From Burkholderiales bacterium (lineage in GTDB: Bacteria > Pseudomonadota > Gammaproteobacteria > Burkholderiales > Burkholderiaceae_E): a DNA stretch of 64,000 nt. Location of the stretch: positions 62,001 to 126,000 of the forward strand of contig JAPLQF010000022.1 in the NCBI GenBank assembly GCA_026399875.1, written 5' to 3'. The notes under the pieces are model-generated. The model ran no database searches. It had not been told where the DNA came from and was given only the letters and a program-made list of their open reading frames with translations. Positions 28,720 through 39,143 of the stretch are shown here, one piece after another. The translations under genes were made by a program, and so were the position numbers. Numbering within the stretch: position 1 is the stretch's first letter; each line of letters starts with the position of its first letter.

Positions 28720-29730
28720 ATGAAGTTCAATGCTTGGTTTGCGTCGGCGCTCGCCACGACCGCACTTGCCGCATTCGTCCATGCCCCTTCTCTGGCCCAA
28801 GAGAACTGGAAAATGGTTTCTGCAGCCCAACCCGGTTCGCCCCTGATTACCTTCGTCGACGAAACCGTCGCCAACATCAACGCCGGTTCAAAGGGCACGG
28901 TCAAGGCTGAACGACTGTTTGTTGGCAGCGAGCAGGAGATCGCGCAACAGATCGTACGCGGACGGGTCGAGATGGCGGGTATCTCCATGGCCGGGATCGC
29001 CCCGCTGATTCCCGAGGCGGGCCTGATGACCACGCCCTACCTCTGGTCGAGCGATGCAGAACGTGACTTCGTGACAGACAATTACGCGCTTCCGGTGCTG
29101 CGCAAGATCTACGAAGGCAAGGGCCTGATCCTGCTGGCCATCAGTGAAGTCGGCTGGAACGACACCGTCTGCAAGAAGGCCTGCCTGACCCCTGCGGATG
29201 TAAAAGGCATGAAGGTCAGGGTTGGGCCGGCGGCTTCGTCCAAGATCTACTGGACATCCCTGGGCGTCAATGGTGTACAGATGCCGCTGTCGGAGCTCTT
29301 CCCGGCACTTCAAAGCGGTCTGGTCGAAGCAGCCGACCTGCCTTTCCCCTACTACGTGACCACACCGGCTGCACAAAGCGCACCGCACTACGTCATGACC
29401 CGTCACTTGCATCATCCCTCGGCGTTCATCATCAACAAGCGCGTCTGGGACGGACTGAGCCCCGAGATGAAAAAAGTGGTGCAAACCGCCTCTCCGGATA
29501 CCGCGCGCATGCGTCGCGAGGTCGATGAGAGCGTCAAGCCCAAAATGGCCGAGTTCAAGCAGAAGGGTGGGTTTATCCACGAACTGACCCCCGCGCAACG
29601 CAGCGAGTGGTCCAAACTCGTGCTGCCGAACCAGGAGCAGATGGTCAAGGAATCCGGAGGCTCGTCGCAGGAACTCTGGGATGCGATCCAGCGGGGTAGG
29701 AAGGAATTCGCAGCCCGCGGCGGCAAGTAA
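28720..29730 (+). CDS. TRAP transporter solute receptor (DctP family)
   Basis: This 336-residue periplasmic binding protein has a Sec signal (K near start, hydrophobic core, cut near S-L-A-Q). The DctP fold signatures include G-R-V-E-M-A-G-I-S, G-M-K-V-R-V-G-P-A-A-S with the ligand-clamping Arg, and P-L-S-E-L-F-P-A-L-Q-S-G-L-V-E-A-A-D. It should bind a carboxylate. A hairpin with a T-tract follows the gene, then the two membrane subunits. The nearby acyl-CoA ligase gene is on the opposite strand and gives no firm substrate clue. Confidence 0.92.
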   Translation: MKFNAWFASALATTALAAFVHAPSLAQENWKMVSAAQPGSPLITFVDETVANINAGSKGTVKAERLFVGSEQEIAQQIVRGRVEMAGISMAGIAPLIPEAGLMTTPYLWSSDAERDFVTDNYALPVLRKIYEGKGLILLAISEVGWNDTVCKKACLTPADVKGMKVRVGPAASSKIYWTSLGVNGVQMPLSELFPALQSGLVEAADLPFPYYVTTPAAQSAPHYVMTRHLHHPSAFIINKRVWDGLSPEMKKVVQTASPDTARMRREVDESVKPKMAEFKQKGGFIHELTPAQRSEWSKLVLPNQEQMVKESGGSSQELWDAIQRGRKEFAARGGK

Positions 29731-29746
29731 GCCGCTTGGGACATCG

Positions 29747-29778
29747 GCCGGGTCACCCAGGGGTGGCCCGGCTTTATT
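29747..29778 (+). terminator. hairpin between dctP-like and dctQ-like genes
   Basis: An 11-bp stem (GCCGGGTCACC with GGTGGCCCGGC, including one G-U pair) and a short loop is followed by TTTATT, 17 nt after the receptor stop. It looks like a partial terminator or an mRNA 3'-end stabiliser that would let the receptor be made in excess over the membrane subunits. Confidence 0.65.
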
Positions 29779-29922
29779 GCGTACTTCTTGAGCCAACTGG
29801 GGCGACACGACTCTGTGTCTCTGGTCGTTCGCTGTCAGGCTCCCGCAGGCCTTTGATGGGCTGCAGGTCGGCTGTTCAATGAATTGCGGCCCCCGTGCCA
29901 GGAATACGGTAAGGAATGCTCG

Positions 29923-30423
29923 ATGGACCTGATGAGGCGATTGCTCAAAGTTCTGCTCTGGATCGAATTGACGGTATGCGCCATTGCGCTGGCCGCTGGC
30001 GCAGGTGCGCTGGTTGCTGACGTGATCGCGCGTGAGTTTTTCGGCAATGGCATCTTCGGCGCTCAGCGCTTTGCGGTGTGGGCCACTGCGATCTCAGGAA
30101 TGGTCGGGTTTGCTCTTGTGACTGCCGAGCGAGGACATCTGCGCCCGCAGTTCATGGACAAGTGGCTGCCGGCGTCCTGGGAGCCTCACATGGAGCGGGT
30201 CTCCGACGCTGTGGCTGCGCTGATCTGTATCGTTTTGGGATTGTACGCAGTCGAGTTCGTGAAAAGTTCCTACGTCATGGGAGATCGCGGCATGGCGATT
30301 CCCATCAAGGTGTGGCCTATCCAGCTCATTCTTCCCTGGATGTTTTTTTCTTCAGCGATAAGACACCTGGTGTTCGTGGCCTATCCGGCTCTGCGTCCTG
30401 AGCCAAAAGGGGAGATGCACTGA
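29923..30423 (+). CDS. TRAP transporter small permease (DctQ family)
   Basis: This 166-residue protein has four predicted membrane helices, including the characteristic region after a V-A-D-V-I-A-R-E-F-F motif and a C-terminal W-P-I-Q-L-I-L-P-W. The ATG at 29923 follows an AAGGAATG site, and an upstream TTG would add unrelated residues. The TGA stop shares bases with the ATG of the large permease gene. Confidence 0.88.
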   Translation: MDLMRRLLKVLLWIELTVCAIALAAGAGALVADVIAREFFGNGIFGAQRFAVWATAISGMVGFALVTAERGHLRPQFMDKWLPASWEPHMERVSDAVAALICIVLGLYAVEFVKSSYVMGDRGMAIPIKVWPIQLILPWMFFSSAIRHLVFVAYPALRPEPKGEMH

Positions 30424-31757
30424 TGGAATGGCTCGTACTGCTCGCTCTGATCGTACTGCTGTTGTTGCTGCGCCAGAGTCTGGTTCTGGTGTTGGCGGTC
30501 GCCACCGCCTACATCCATATGTTCATCGCGAAGAGCAAGATCGAATACCTGATCCAGGACTTCTGGTTCACCGTCGATCGCGAAGTGCTGCTCTCGATTC
30601 CTCTCTTCATGCTGGCCGGCAACATTATGTCGAAGGGGTCGATCGCCAAGCGATTGATCGGGATCATGGCAACCCTGACCAGCCCTATCGCCGGAGGCCT
30701 CGGCATTGCCTGCGTGCTGTCGTGTGCGGCTTTCGCGGCAATCAATGGCTCGTCGATTGTCACCATGCTTGCAATCGGCAGCATCATGTACCCGGCACTC
30801 GTCGCAAGCGGTTACAGCAAGCACTTTGCCCTTGGGTCGGTGGCGTCCGCCGGGACACTCGGTATCATCATTCCGCCCTCGATTCCGCTGATCCTCTACG
30901 GCATCATGACCGAGCGCAACATTGCCCACCTCTTCGTGGCAGGCATTGGCCCGGGTTTGCTGCTGACCCTGCTCTTCTCAGCCTATGCGCTCTATGTCAA
31001 TCGTCATCTGCCCCGAGGGCAACTCACCCTGGCGGCGGCACTGAAATCGTTTTTCGGCGGCATTTTTGCGCTGCTGCTGCCCTTTATTCTCATCGGTGGC
31101 ATCTATCTCGGATGGTTCAGTCCAACCGAAGCAGGTGCGATGGGCCTGGCCTATGCGTTGCTGGTCGAGTTCCTGGTGCACGAGAAGGACGGCGCAAGCC
31201 CGGCACCGCCGCACGCAGGTGCCATGCAGAAGGTCAAACACTACTTCGCGACCCGCGAGATGGGGTTCAAGGACTTCTATGAAGTGATCATCGAGACGGT
31301 GAAGCTGCTGGCTACCCTGATTCCGCTGTTGTGCATTGCGGGCAGCCTCAACACCATCCTCGATCACTCCGGTGCGCCCAAGCAGATGGTTCAGGCTCTG
31401 GTGGGAACCGTCGAGAACCGCTGGGTGCTGATGTTCCTGATCAATGTGCTGCTGTTGATTGTGGGGTGCCTGATGGATGTGGGATCAGCGATTCTGATCC
31501 TCGCCCCGCTGCTGGAGCCGCTCGCCGTAGCCAAGGGGTTCGACCCGATCCACTTCGGGATCATCATGATTGCCAACCTTGAGATTGGCTATCTGACCCC
31601 GCCGGTTGGTTTGAACCTGATTGTGGCCATGGCCGCCTTCAAGGAATCCTTCGTGACAATCACCAAGGCCTGTATACCCTTTGTGATCATCATGCTGATT
31701 TGGCTGGTGATAATCATTATCGCCCCGTCGCTCTCGCTATACCTGGTCGGAAAGTAG
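30423..31757 (+). CDS. TRAP transporter large permease (DctM family)
   Basis: This 444-residue protein has about 12 membrane helices and family motifs P-L-F-M-L-A-G-N-I-M, N-G-S-S-I-V-T-M-L-A-I-G and I-I-P-P-S-I-P-L-I-L-Y-G. The C-terminal half has L-E-I-G-Y-L-T-P-P-V-G-L-N-L. It forms the sodium-driven translocation channel of the TRAP system together with the small permease. A hydrophilic loop around residues 255-285 is longer than usual. A GC-rich hairpin lies just after the stop. Confidence 0.93.
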   Translation: MEWLVLLALIVLLLLLRQSLVLVLAVATAYIHMFIAKSKIEYLIQDFWFTVDREVLLSIPLFMLAGNIMSKGSIAKRLIGIMATLTSPIAGGLGIACVLSCAAFAAINGSSIVTMLAIGSIMYPALVASGYSKHFALGSVASAGTLGIIIPPSIPLILYGIMTERNIAHLFVAGIGPGLLLTLLFSAYALYVNRHLPRGQLTLAAALKSFFGGIFALLLPFILIGGIYLGWFSPTEAGAMGLAYALLVEFLVHEKDGASPAPPHAGAMQKVKHYFATREMGFKDFYEVIIETVKLLATLIPLLCIAGSLNTILDHSGAPKQMVQALVGTVENRWVLMFLINVLLLIVGCLMDVGSAILILAPLLEPLAVAKGFDPIHFGIIMIANLEIGYLTPPVGLNLIVAMAAFKESFVTITKACIPFVIIMLIWLVIIIIAPSLSLYLVGK

Positions 31758-31767
31758 CCATGGCACA

Positions 31768-31798
31768 CACGCCCCCGGCGCAATAAGCAGGGGGCGTG
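31768..31798 (+). terminator. hairpin after TRAP operon
   Basis: A perfect 9-bp inverted repeat, CACGCCCCC at 31768-31776 and GGGGGCGTG at 31790-31798, begins 10 nt after the large permease stop. There is no clear T-run. The rest of the 298-nt gap to 32055 holds no gene I can support. Confidence 0.5.
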
Positions 31799-32055
31799 CG
31801 TCGGCTTGGGCTAGCGCTGGGCGGCTGGTGAGTCGCCCGCAGGCTCGGTTGGTCGGGCTGACGGTATCAGCCGAGCGTCGTGAACTTCATCAGTGCTGCG
31901 CCGACTCAGCGTCCGAGATCGGTCATCTTATCGATCAGGCCGCTCAGGTCATTGGCAAAATAGTGCCGCATGCCTTCCTGGCCTTCACCACCGCGCAGGG
32001 CAGGGCCGTTGAGACGATGCGCGGGGTGGGCGTCATCGTCACGCCCAGAGTCCGC

Positions 32056-33690
32056 TCAGTTAGGTGTCTCGAATACGCCGCCATACTGTTTTCGCAGATC
32101 TCCTTTCTGCACTTTGCCGGTACCGCCAACTGGCAGTGCATCCAGGAATACGACGTCATCCGGTACCCACCATTTCGCCACCCGCTCGGCGAGGAAGCTG
32201 AGGATCTCGTCCTTGCTCACCTCCTGACCGGGCTTTCTGACGATGAACAGCAGCGGCCGCTCGTCCCATTTAGGATGTTTCACGCCGATCACCGCTGCCA
32301 TCTGAACGCCGGGGTGACCGACCGCCGCATTTTCCAGGTCAATCGAGCTGATCCACTCGCCCCCGGTTTTGATTACGTCCTTCGTGCGGTCGCGAATCTG
32401 CATCACCCCATCGGGGGCGATCACGGCGATGTCGCCAGTGGGGAACCAGCCATCCACCAGAGGTGATGCATCACCCTTGAAGTAGCGCTCGAGGATCCAC
32501 TGCCCACGCACCATCAGTTCACCCTGCGAAGTGCCGTCACGCGGCAGGGTTGCACCGGTGTCGTCGACCACCTTGATCTCGATGCCGAAGACGCTCTTGC
32601 CCTGTTTGGCAATCAGCGCATGTCGCTGCTCCGGTGTCCACTCGGCCTGCTGCTGCGCGGTGATCACGCCCATCGTGGCCACGGCCGTGGTCTCGGTCAT
32701 GCCCCAACCGTGGCGAACATCGACCTTGTACTGATCGTTGAATTTGGCGATCAGGGCAAGCGGCATGGCCGACCCGCCGGTGGCGGTGCGTCGCATCGTC
32801 GAAAATTTCAGGCCGTGCTGGTCGAGGTGGGCGATCAGGCCCTGCCAGATGGTGGGCACGCCGGCACTCACCGTTACCTTCTCGGCTTCCATCAGTTCGT
32901 AAAGCGATGGGCCATCGAGCTTGGGTCCGGGCAATACCAGTTTGGCGCCGGCAATCAGCGTCGCATAAGGCAGGCACCAGGCATTGATGTGAAACATCGG
33001 TACGACCGGCAGGATGGCCTCCTGCGGCGACAGACCCAGTGCGCCCGGGATGCAGATGGTGATCGCATTGAGCACGATGGCCCGATGCGAATAGAGCGCA
33101 CCCTTGGGATTTCCGGTGGTACCGGATGTGTAGCACAGCGCCGCAGCGGTGCGTTCGTCGAAACTTGGCCAGTCAAAAACCTCGCTTGCTGGGGCGATCA
33201 GGTCCTCGTAGTTGAGGATCTTCGCGACGCCCTCGATGGCGGGAGTGTTGGCTGCATCGGCCAGGCACACCCAGTGGCGTACCTTGGGGCAGTGAGCGGC
33301 GATGCCCTTGATGATCGGCGCAAAGCTTGCATCGAAGATCACCGCTTCGTCTTCCGCGTGGTTGATGATGTAGATCAGCTGCTGCGGGTGCAGACGCGGG
33401 TTGCAGGTATGCATCACCATGCCGCTGCCCGATACCGCGTAATAGGCTTCCAGGTGCCGGTGGTTGTTCCATGCGATCGAGGCAACCGCACTCCCGGGTG
33501 TCAGGCCCAGGCCAGCGAGGGCATTGGCGAGCTTTTTCGCGCGCACCGCGCATTCACGGGTGGTGTAGCGAAAGAGCGGTCCGTGGGTCTCACGCGAGAC
33601 GATCTCGGCGTCGCCGTATTGAGCCGCCGCGTGTTCGATGATGCCGGAAAGCAGCAGCGGCATATCCATCATCAGGCCTGTTTTAAGCAT
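32056..33690 (-). CDS. fatty-acyl-CoA synthetase/AMP-binding ligase
   Basis: This 544-residue adenylate-forming ligase has the P-loop [20 protein letters not shown] near residue 330, [10 protein letters not shown], and a C-terminal K-T-G-G-E-W-I-S-S hinge with the catalytic Lys near G-T-G-K-V-Q-K. The ATG at 33690 follows an AGGAACC site. A longer in-frame extension to 33801 lacks family similarity. The enzyme should activate medium/long-chain or aryl fatty acids to CoA esters. It stands alone between the TRAP operon and a tRNA gene. Confidence 0.92.
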   Translation of the reverse strand: MLKTGLMMDMPLLLSGIIEHAAAQYGDAEIVSRETHGPLFRYTTRECAVRAKKLANALAGLGLTPGSAVASIAWNNHRHLEAYYAVSGSGMVMHTCNPRLHPQQLIYIINHAEDEAVIFDASFAPIIKGIAAHCPKVRHWVCLADAANTPAIEGVAKILNYEDLIAPASEVFDWPSFDERTAAALCYTSGTTGNPKGALYSHRAIVLNAITICIPGALGLSPQEAILPVVPMFHINAWCLPYATLIAGAKLVLPGPKLDGPSLYELMEAEKVTVSAGVPTIWQGLIAHLDQHGLKFSTMRRTATGGSAMPLALIAKFNDQYKVDVRHGWGMTETTAVATMGVITAQQQAEWTPEQRHALIAKQGKSVFGIEIKVVDDTGATLPRDGTSQGELMVRGQWILERYFKGDASPLVDGWFPTGDIAVIAPDGVMQIRDRTKDVIKTGGEWISSIDLENAAVGHPGVQMAAVIGVKHPKWDERPLLFIVRKPGQEVSKDEILSFLAERVAKWWVPDDVVFLDALPVGGTGKVQKGDLRKQYGGVFETPN

Positions 33691-34014
33691 GTTGCGTGGT
33701 TCCTGGGGGAGAGTGTTGGCCGCAACTGCGGCGGTGACGAATCGTATCAACAGCCGGCCTGCCAAGGGCGCGGTAGGGTGGCTGCGGGATGGGTCTTGCA
33801 TCGCGGTATTGGCTGATCGACGCGATCCTTGCCTTATTGCCGGAATTCGTCGCGAGTCCTGCCGACGCTGATTCTTTTTCCCGGTTGAGGCGTAAAGGCA
33901 TAGGCGCCTTTTTGAGTAAGCTCAGTCGCCTTGCTTGCACAGACGCCGCGATTGAATCGATCGCCGAAATGGGAAAGGCCCCGCGGGCTTTCGCACGCAG
34001 GGCCTTGAATTGAC
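33691..34014. other. gap between acyl-CoA ligase and tRNA-Asn
   Basis: This 324-nt non-coding region should hold the promoter of the minus-strand ligase gene and, at its right end, the terminator of tRNA-Asn. A 74-codon frame on the plus strand ends here but has no ribosome site and no recognisable similarity, so I do not call it. Confidence 0.5.
33974..34007 (-). terminator. terminator downstream of tRNA-Asn
   Basis: Read on the minus strand, AAGGCCCTGCG pairs with CGCGGGGCCTT across a short loop and is followed by TTTCCC. It starts 8 nt past the 3' end of tRNA-Asn, as expected for a rho-independent terminator of that gene. Confidence 0.7.
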
Positions 34015-34090
34015 TGGCTCCCCGACCTGGACTCGAACCAGGGACCTGCGGATTAACAGTCCGTCGCTCTACCGACTGAGCTATCAGGGA
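34015..34090 (-). tRNA. tRNA-Asn (GTT anticodon)
   Basis: The 76-nt cloverleaf is read on the minus strand. The acceptor stem TCCCTGA pairs with TCGGGGA before GCC-A. The D-arm is AGCTCAGTCGGTAGAGC. The anticodon loop is CTGTTAA with anticodon GTT. The T-arm has GGTTCGAGTCC. The CCA end is encoded. The anticodon reads AAC/AAU codons. Confidence 0.96.
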
Positions 34091-34208
34091 ACAGCCTGCA
34101 AGTATATCGCAACTGACATCCAATTCCAGCGGGCCGCTTGCCGTCCCGGCGGATTGGCGGCGGGCACGGTAGGATCCGCGGTTGCACAGACAACATGCGG
34201 GAGACGCA

Positions 34209-34967
34209 ATGGCATCGCACAACAAAGTGGCCCTGATTACCGGGGCGGGTACAGGAGTCGGGCGCGCGGCGGTGCTGGCGCTGCTGGCAGACGGCTATCG
34301 GGTGGTGCTGGCGGGTCGGCGCATTGATGCGCTCGAGCAGGTCATTGCCGAATCGGGCGCTGCCCCGGGCCACGCGCTGGCAGTGGCGGCCGATGTCTCG
34401 AACCCCGATTCGGTCGCAGCCCTCTTTGAGCGCACCGCCTCGACCTATGGCCGGCTCGATGTTCTTTTCAACAATGCGGGCGTTGGCGCACCGCCAGTCA
34501 ATCTCGAAGATCTGACCTTTGCTCAATGGAAGGCTGCGGTCGATACCAATCTGACAGGAGCCTTCCTCTGCACGCAGCATGCCTTTCGGATCATGAAGGA
34601 TCAGACGCCTCGCGGAGGTCGAATCATCAACAACGGATCGATTTCGGCGCATGTGCCGCGTCCGAATTCAGCGCCCTATACATCGACCAAGCACGCGATT
34701 ACCGGTCTGACCCGATCGACCTCGCTCGATGGCCGCAAATACGACATCGCCTGTGGTCAGATCGATATCGGCAATGCAGCCACCCCGATGACGGCGCGGA
34801 TGGCAACCGGCGTGCCGCAGCCCGACGGCTCGGTTCGCGCAGAAGCCACGATGGATGTCTCCCATGTCGGCGAGACGATTCGGTATATGGCCGCGCTGCC
34901 GCTGGACGCCAATGTCCAGTTCATCACGATCATGGCAACCAAGATGCCGTTTATCGGCAGGGGCTGA
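34209..34967 (+). CDS. SDR family oxidoreductase
   Basis: This 252-residue classical SDR has T-G-A-G-T-G-V-G in the nucleotide loop, A-G-R-R at the end of strand 2 (Arg favours NADP), N-N-A-G, a catalytic Ser in N-N-G-S-I-S-A-H and Y-T-S-T-K. The ATG at 34209 follows GGGAGACGC. The substrate is unknown. It lies just downstream of the tRNA-Asn promoter region and converges with the aminotransferase. Confidence 0.88.
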   Translation: MASHNKVALITGAGTGVGRAAVLALLADGYRVVLAGRRIDALEQVIAESGAAPGHALAVAADVSNPDSVAALFERTASTYGRLDVLFNNAGVGAPPVNLEDLTFAQWKAAVDTNLTGAFLCTQHAFRIMKDQTPRGGRIINNGSISAHVPRPNSAPYTSTKHAITGLTRSTSLDGRKYDIACGQIDIGNAATPMTARMATGVPQPDGSVRAEATMDVSHVGETIRYMAALPLDANVQFITIMATKMPFIGRG

Positions 34968-35010
34968 GCAGCCCCAGCCAGGTCACGCCGATCTGTCTGG
35001 GTTGAACCAG

Positions 35011-36219
35011 TCAGTCGGCGATGACCGCAGCAATTGCATCCGCGATCGCATCGATGTTGCCGCTGTTGACCGAGGCCAGGCAGATGCGCCCGGTCGAGAT
35101 GGCATAGATGCCGAAGTCGTCACGCAGGCGATCGACCTGCTGGGGCGTCAGACCAGAGTAAGAGAACATTCCGCGCTGCCGGGTCACGAAGCTGAAGTCG
35201 CGCTTGACGCCGCGTTTGGCAAGTCGCTCGACCAGCCCGGTGCGCATCGCACGGATCCGATCGCGCATGACGGCAAGTTCGGCTTCCCACTGAGCCCGCA
35301 GCTCAGGGGTATTCAGGATCGCTGCAACCACCGAGCCGCCATGAGTCGGCGGATTCGAGTAGTTGGTGCGAACGACCCGCTTGAGCTGGCTCAGGATTCG
35401 GGCAGCTTCGTCCTTGTCCTGAGCGACGACCGACAGGGCGCCCACGCGCTCGCCGTAAAGCGAGAAGGATTTCGAGAAGGAGCTCGATACGAGAAAGTCG
35501 ATGCCCGACTTTGCAAACTGACGGACGACCGCCGCGTCAGCCTCAATGCCGTCGCCGAAACCCTGATAGGCGATATCGAGGAAGGGCACCAGCTTGCCTT
35601 CGACACAGGCCTTGATGACCTGTTCCCACCGGTCGGCCGACAGATCGACGCCGGTTGGGTTGTGACAGCAGGCGTGCAGCACGACGATCGATGCCGTCGG
35701 CAGGCTGCGCAGACATGCCAGCATCTCATCGAAGCGGACGCCGTGCGACTCGGCGTCGTAATAGGGATAGTTGTTGACGGTAAAGCCGGCGCCCTCAAAC
35801 AGTGCCCGATGGTTCTCCCAGCTCGGATCGCTGATCCAGACCTGCGCTTCAGGGACGAAGCGACGCAGCAGATCGGCACCGACCTTGAGCGCACCGGTAC
35901 CGCCAAGCGCCTGCACAGTGGCCACCCGCTGGTCTTTGATCAGAGATGAATCGCTGCCGAACAGAAGCGTCTGAACCGCGAGGTTGTACTTCACGATTCC
36001 GTCGATCGGCAGGTAACCACGTGCCAGGCTGGATGCATGAAGCTGGGCTTCTGCCTGCTTGACGGCAGCAAGCAAGGGGATCTTTCCGGCGTCGTCGCTA
36101 TAGACGCCCATGCCCAGATTGACCTTGCTCGGACGGGGGTCTGCCGCGAAGGCCTCGTTCAGCCCGAGGATAGGGTCGCGGGCGGCCATTGGAAGCGAAG
36201 TAAACGGTGAGAAACTCAT
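35011..36219 (-). CDS. class I aspartate/aromatic amino acid aminotransferase
   Basis: This 402-residue PLP enzyme of fold type I has N-L-G-M-G-V-Y near residue 35 and H-A-C-C-H-N-P-T-G-V-D. The PLP lysine is in S-S-S-F-S-K-S-F-S-L-Y-G-E-R-V-G, and the carboxylate-binding Arg is near the C-terminus in S-T-G-R-I-C-L-A-S. This layout is shared by AspC and TyrB, and I cannot separate them by eye. It is divergent from uvrB across 181 nt, a gene order common in betaproteobacteria. Confidence 0.92.
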   Translation of the reverse strand: MSFSPFTSLPMAARDPILGLNEAFAADPRPSKVNLGMGVYSDDAGKIPLLAAVKQAEAQLHASSLARGYLPIDGIVKYNLAVQTLLFGSDSSLIKDQRVATVQALGGTGALKVGADLLRRFVPEAQVWISDPSWENHRALFEGAGFTVNNYPYYDAESHGVRFDEMLACLRSLPTASIVVLHACCHNPTGVDLSADRWEQVIKACVEGKLVPFLDIAYQGFGDGIEADAAVVRQFAKSGIDFLVSSSFSKSFSLYGERVGALSVVAQDKDEAARILSQLKRVVRTNYSNPPTHGGSVVAAILNTPELRAQWEAELAVMRDRIRAMRTGLVERLAKRGVKRDFSFVTRQRGMFSYSGLTPQQVDRLRDDFGIYAISTGRICLASVNSGNIDAIADAIAAVIAD

Positions 36220-36400
36220 CGTAACAGTTTGTAATTTAAAGGGATTGTCTCAATTGGCTGGGCACTGCCGGGAAATTAAATGCCTAAAAAACAGGCAGGA
36301 TACTGGCTTTTTCGGAGCGCTCAGGCGATAATCTTCGGATGGAACACGACAGATTTGTTGCGGCGCAAAGTCTAGCACGCGGTGTGTTTCGAGAACCCCA

Positions 36401-38479
36401 GTGACCAGAGTGCAAGCGACCTCCGAACTCCTTTGCCATCCCGGCAGCCCTTTCCAGCTGCACCAGCCGTTTGAGCCGGCGGGGGATCAGCCGCAGGCGA
36501 TTTCGAGCCTGGTCGAGGGTGTTGACGATGGTCTGGCATTCCAGACGCTTCTGGGCGTAACCGGGTCGGGCAAGACCTACACGATGGCCAATGTGATCGC
36601 CAGAACCGGACGCCCTGCGCTGGTGCTCGCCCCTAACAAGACGCTTGCGGCCCAACTCTACGCCGAGATGCGCGAGTTCTTCCCTAACAATGCTGTTGAG
36701 TACTTCGTTTCTTATTACGACTACTACCAGCCCGAAGCCTATGTCCCATCTCGCGATCTCTACATCGAGAAGGATTCTTCGGTGAATGAGCACATCGAGC
36801 AGATGCGGCTGTCGGCGACCAAGTCGCTGATGGAGCGTCGCGATGTGGTGATCGTCGGCACCGTGTCCTGCATCTATGGCATCGGCAACCCGTCCGACTA
36901 TCACGCCATGGTCATGACCCTGCGGGTTCACGACAAGCTGTCGCAGCGTGACGTTCTTCAGCGGCTGGTCACGATGCAGTACAAGCGAAACGAGACCGAT
37001 TTCGCGCGTGGCACCTTCCGTGTCCGGGGCGACACCATCGATGTCTTTCCCGCCGAGCATGCCGAGCTCGCTGTACGGATCGAACTGTTCGATGATCAGG
37101 TCGAGTCGATTCAGCTCTTCGATCCCCTCACAGGGCGTGTCCGTCAGAAAATTCCGCGCTTTACTGTTTACCCGTCTTCGCATTACGTGACGCCGCGAGC
37201 GACGGTCTTGCGCGCGGTCGAGTCGATCAAGATCGAACTGTCTGCGCGCCTCGATGAGTTGCGTACCAGCGGAAAGCTGGTCGAGGCCCAGCGGCTTGAG
37301 CAACGCACCCGTTTCGACCTCGAAATGCTCTCGGAGCTCGGGTTTTGCAAAGGCATCGAGAACTACACGCGGCATTTGTCCGGAGCCGCTCCGGGTGAGC
37401 CCCCGCCCACGCTGGTTGATTATCTGCCCTCGGATGCGCTGATCATCCTGGATGAGTCGCATGTGACCATCGGTCAGCTTGGCGGCATGTATCGAGGCGA
37501 CCGTGCGCGCAAGGAAACCCTGGTCGACTTCGGGTTTCGGCTGCCTTCGGCGCTCGACAACCGGCCCTTGAAGTTCGAAGAATTCGAACGCAAGCTGCGC
37601 CAGTGCATTTTTGTTTCGGCGACACCTGCCGCCTACGAAGCTGATCACAGCGGGCAGACGGTCGAGCAGTTGGTTCGCCCGACCGGGCTGATCGATCCTG
37701 CGGTCACGGTCAGGCCGGCGACGACGCAGGTCGACGATGTTCTTTCTGAAATCCACCTTCGGGTGGCGAGCCACGAGCGCGTCCTGGTGACCACACTCAC
37801 CAAGCGGATGGCCGAGGATCTGACCGACTATCTGTCCGAGCATGGCGTCAAGGTTCGCCACTCCGACATCGATACCGTCGAGCGTGTCGAGATCATTCGT
37901 GATCTTCGGCTCGGTGTTTTTGATGTCCTGGTCGGCATCAACCTGCTGCGCGAAGGTCTGGATATTCCTGAGGTCTCGCTGGTGGCGATTCTCGATGCTG
38001 ACAAGGAAGGCTTCCTGCGCTCGCAGCGCAGTCTCATTCAGACCATTGGGCGAGCGGCGCGCAACCTCAATGGCACAGCGATTCTTTACGCCGATCGCAT
38101 CACCGATTCAATGAAACAGGCCATCGACGAAACCGATCGACGCCGAGTGCGGCAGGTCAGTTTCAATACCGAACACGGCATCGTGCCCAAGGGTGTGATC
38201 AAGCAGGTCAGGGAAATGATCGACGGTGTTTACGACCCGTCTCACGAAAAGAAGGAATTGAAGGCTGCAGAGGATCGTGCCCAGTACGAGTCTCTTGGCG
38301 AGAAGGGCGCTGCGCGCGAGCTCAAGCGCCTTGAAAAGCTCATGCTCGAACATGCCCGTAATCTCGAATTCGAGAAGGCGGCACAAGCCCGTGATCAGCT
38401 CACACGGCTCAAGGAGCAGGTGTTCGGTTCGGGCGGCAATGACAACGTGGTTCCCTTTCCAGGCGGCAAAGCGGCCTGA
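36401..38479 (+). CDS. uvrB: UvrABC excision nuclease subunit B
   Basis: This 692-residue DNA repair helicase-like protein damages-verifies and hands DNA to UvrC. Walker A is G-V-T-G-S-G-K-T near residue 48. The beta-hairpin region has [10 protein letters not shown]. Helicase motif II is I-I-L-D-E-S-H, motif V/VI is [13 protein letters not shown] and [11 protein letters not shown]-terminal UVR motif ([17 protein letters not shown]) ends the protein. The start is GTG at 36401. I saw no clear LexA box upstream. Confidence 0.96.
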   Translation: MTRVQATSELLCHPGSPFQLHQPFEPAGDQPQAISSLVEGVDDGLAFQTLLGVTGSGKTYTMANVIARTGRPALVLAPNKTLAAQLYAEMREFFPNNAVEYFVSYYDYYQPEAYVPSRDLYIEKDSSVNEHIEQMRLSATKSLMERRDVVIVGTVSCIYGIGNPSDYHAMVMTLRVHDKLSQRDVLQRLVTMQYKRNETDFARGTFRVRGDTIDVFPAEHAELAVRIELFDDQVESIQLFDPLTGRVRQKIPRFTVYPSSHYVTPRATVLRAVESIKIELSARLDELRTSGKLVEAQRLEQRTRFDLEMLSELGFCKGIENYTRHLSGAAPGEPPPTLVDYLPSDALIILDESHVTIGQLGGMYRGDRARKETLVDFGFRLPSALDNRPLKFEEFERKLRQCIFVSATPAAYEADHSGQTVEQLVRPTGLIDPAVTVRPATTQVDDVLSEIHLRVASHERVLVTTLTKRMAEDLTDYLSEHGVKVRHSDIDTVERVEIIRDLRLGVFDVLVGINLLREGLDIPEVSLVAILDADKEGFLRSQRSLIQTIGRAARNLNGTAILYADRITDSMKQAIDETDRRRVRQVSFNTEHGIVPKGVIKQVREMIDGVYDPSHEKKELKAAEDRAQYESLGEKGAARELKRLEKLMLEHARNLEFEKAAQARDQLTRLKEQVFGSGGNDNVVPFPGGKAA

Positions 38480-38530
38480 AGAGGGTCAATCGACCATCAA
38501 CCTTTTATTGATTCAAGCGCGGAAGAAGAC

Positions 38531-39052
38531 ATGGCAAAGCGAGAACCCCTTTCGATGGCAATGAACACCCGTGTGCTGTTCGTGTGCATGGGCAATATCT
38601 GTCGGTCGGCGATGGCCGAGGGCGTATTCAGGCATCTGGTTCGTCAAGCCGGGCTCGAAGACGTCGTCAAGGTCTCTTCGGCAGGCACTCATGCTTTTCA
38701 TGTCGGCGAGGCGCCCGATCGCCGCGCTCAGGCGACTGCTGCCAAGCGTGGCTTTGACATCTCCGACATGCGCGCGCGTCGGGTCAGTGAAAAAGACTTC
38801 GATGCCTTTGATCTGATCCTTGCCATGGACTGGGACAATCTTGGGTTGCTGCAGCAGATGGCCCCAAAGAAAGATCACCACAAGATTCAGTTGCTGATGC
38901 GGTTTGCGACCGAGCATGAGTCGGCAACGATTGCTGATCCCTATTACGGTGCGCAGCAGGGTTTTGATCAGGCGCTTGATCTGATCGAAGACGCTTGCGC
39001 TGGTCTGCTTGATGTCGCGCGTCGACGTGCCACCCAGGTGGCGGCTGCCTGA
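38531..39052 (+). CDS. low-molecular-weight protein tyrosine phosphatase
   Basis: This 173-residue enzyme has the P-loop C-M-G-N-I-C-R-S (C-x5-R) near the N-terminus and the general-acid D-P-Y motif (A-D-P-Y-Y-G) near residue 136. It could hydrolyse phosphotyrosine. A GGAAGAAG site precedes the ATG at 38531, and in-frame ATGs at 38555 and 38561 are alternatives. It sits between uvrB and iscR, a recurrent order in Burkholderiales. Its target is unknown. Confidence 0.9.
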   Translation: MAKREPLSMAMNTRVLFVCMGNICRSAMAEGVFRHLVRQAGLEDVVKVSSAGTHAFHVGEAPDRRAQATAAKRGFDISDMRARRVSEKDFDAFDLILAMDWDNLGLLQQMAPKKDHHKIQLLMRFATEHESATIADPYYGAQQGFDQALDLIEDACAGLLDVARRRATQVAAA

Positions 39053-39114
39053 TTACCGCATGATTTGAGGTCGCGCCAGATCCATCCTTCCGCATGGCCC
39101 CATTTGCTGTGCGG

Positions 39115-39140
39115 ATACTCGACAAAAAGAGTCGGCTTTA
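39115..39140. promoter_or_regulatory. IscR type-1-like binding site, distal
   Basis: The site reads ATACTCGAC, five A-rich bases, then GAGTCGGCTTTA, resembling the Fe-S cluster-loaded IscR motif (ATA..YYGAC..A/T-rich..GTCRRG). It lies 44-69 nt upstream of the iscR ATG, where IscR represses its own operon. Confidence 0.6.
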
Positions 39141-39143
39141 GGT

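Noticed and set aside
31828..32055. Part of a 212-codon plus-strand frame in the gap after the TRAP operon
   Set aside because: Most of it is antisense to the acyl-CoA ligase. The portion in the gap has no ribosome site or family similarity.
33789..34013. 74-codon frame between the acyl-CoA ligase and tRNA-Asn
   Set aside because: No ribosome site or recognisable similarity, and its 3' end runs through the tRNA terminator hairpin.
36220..36400. LexA/SOS box before uvrB
   Set aside because: No CTGT-N8-ACAG-type palindrome was found. A hairpin TGCCT/AGGCA is present, but it is not a LexA site.
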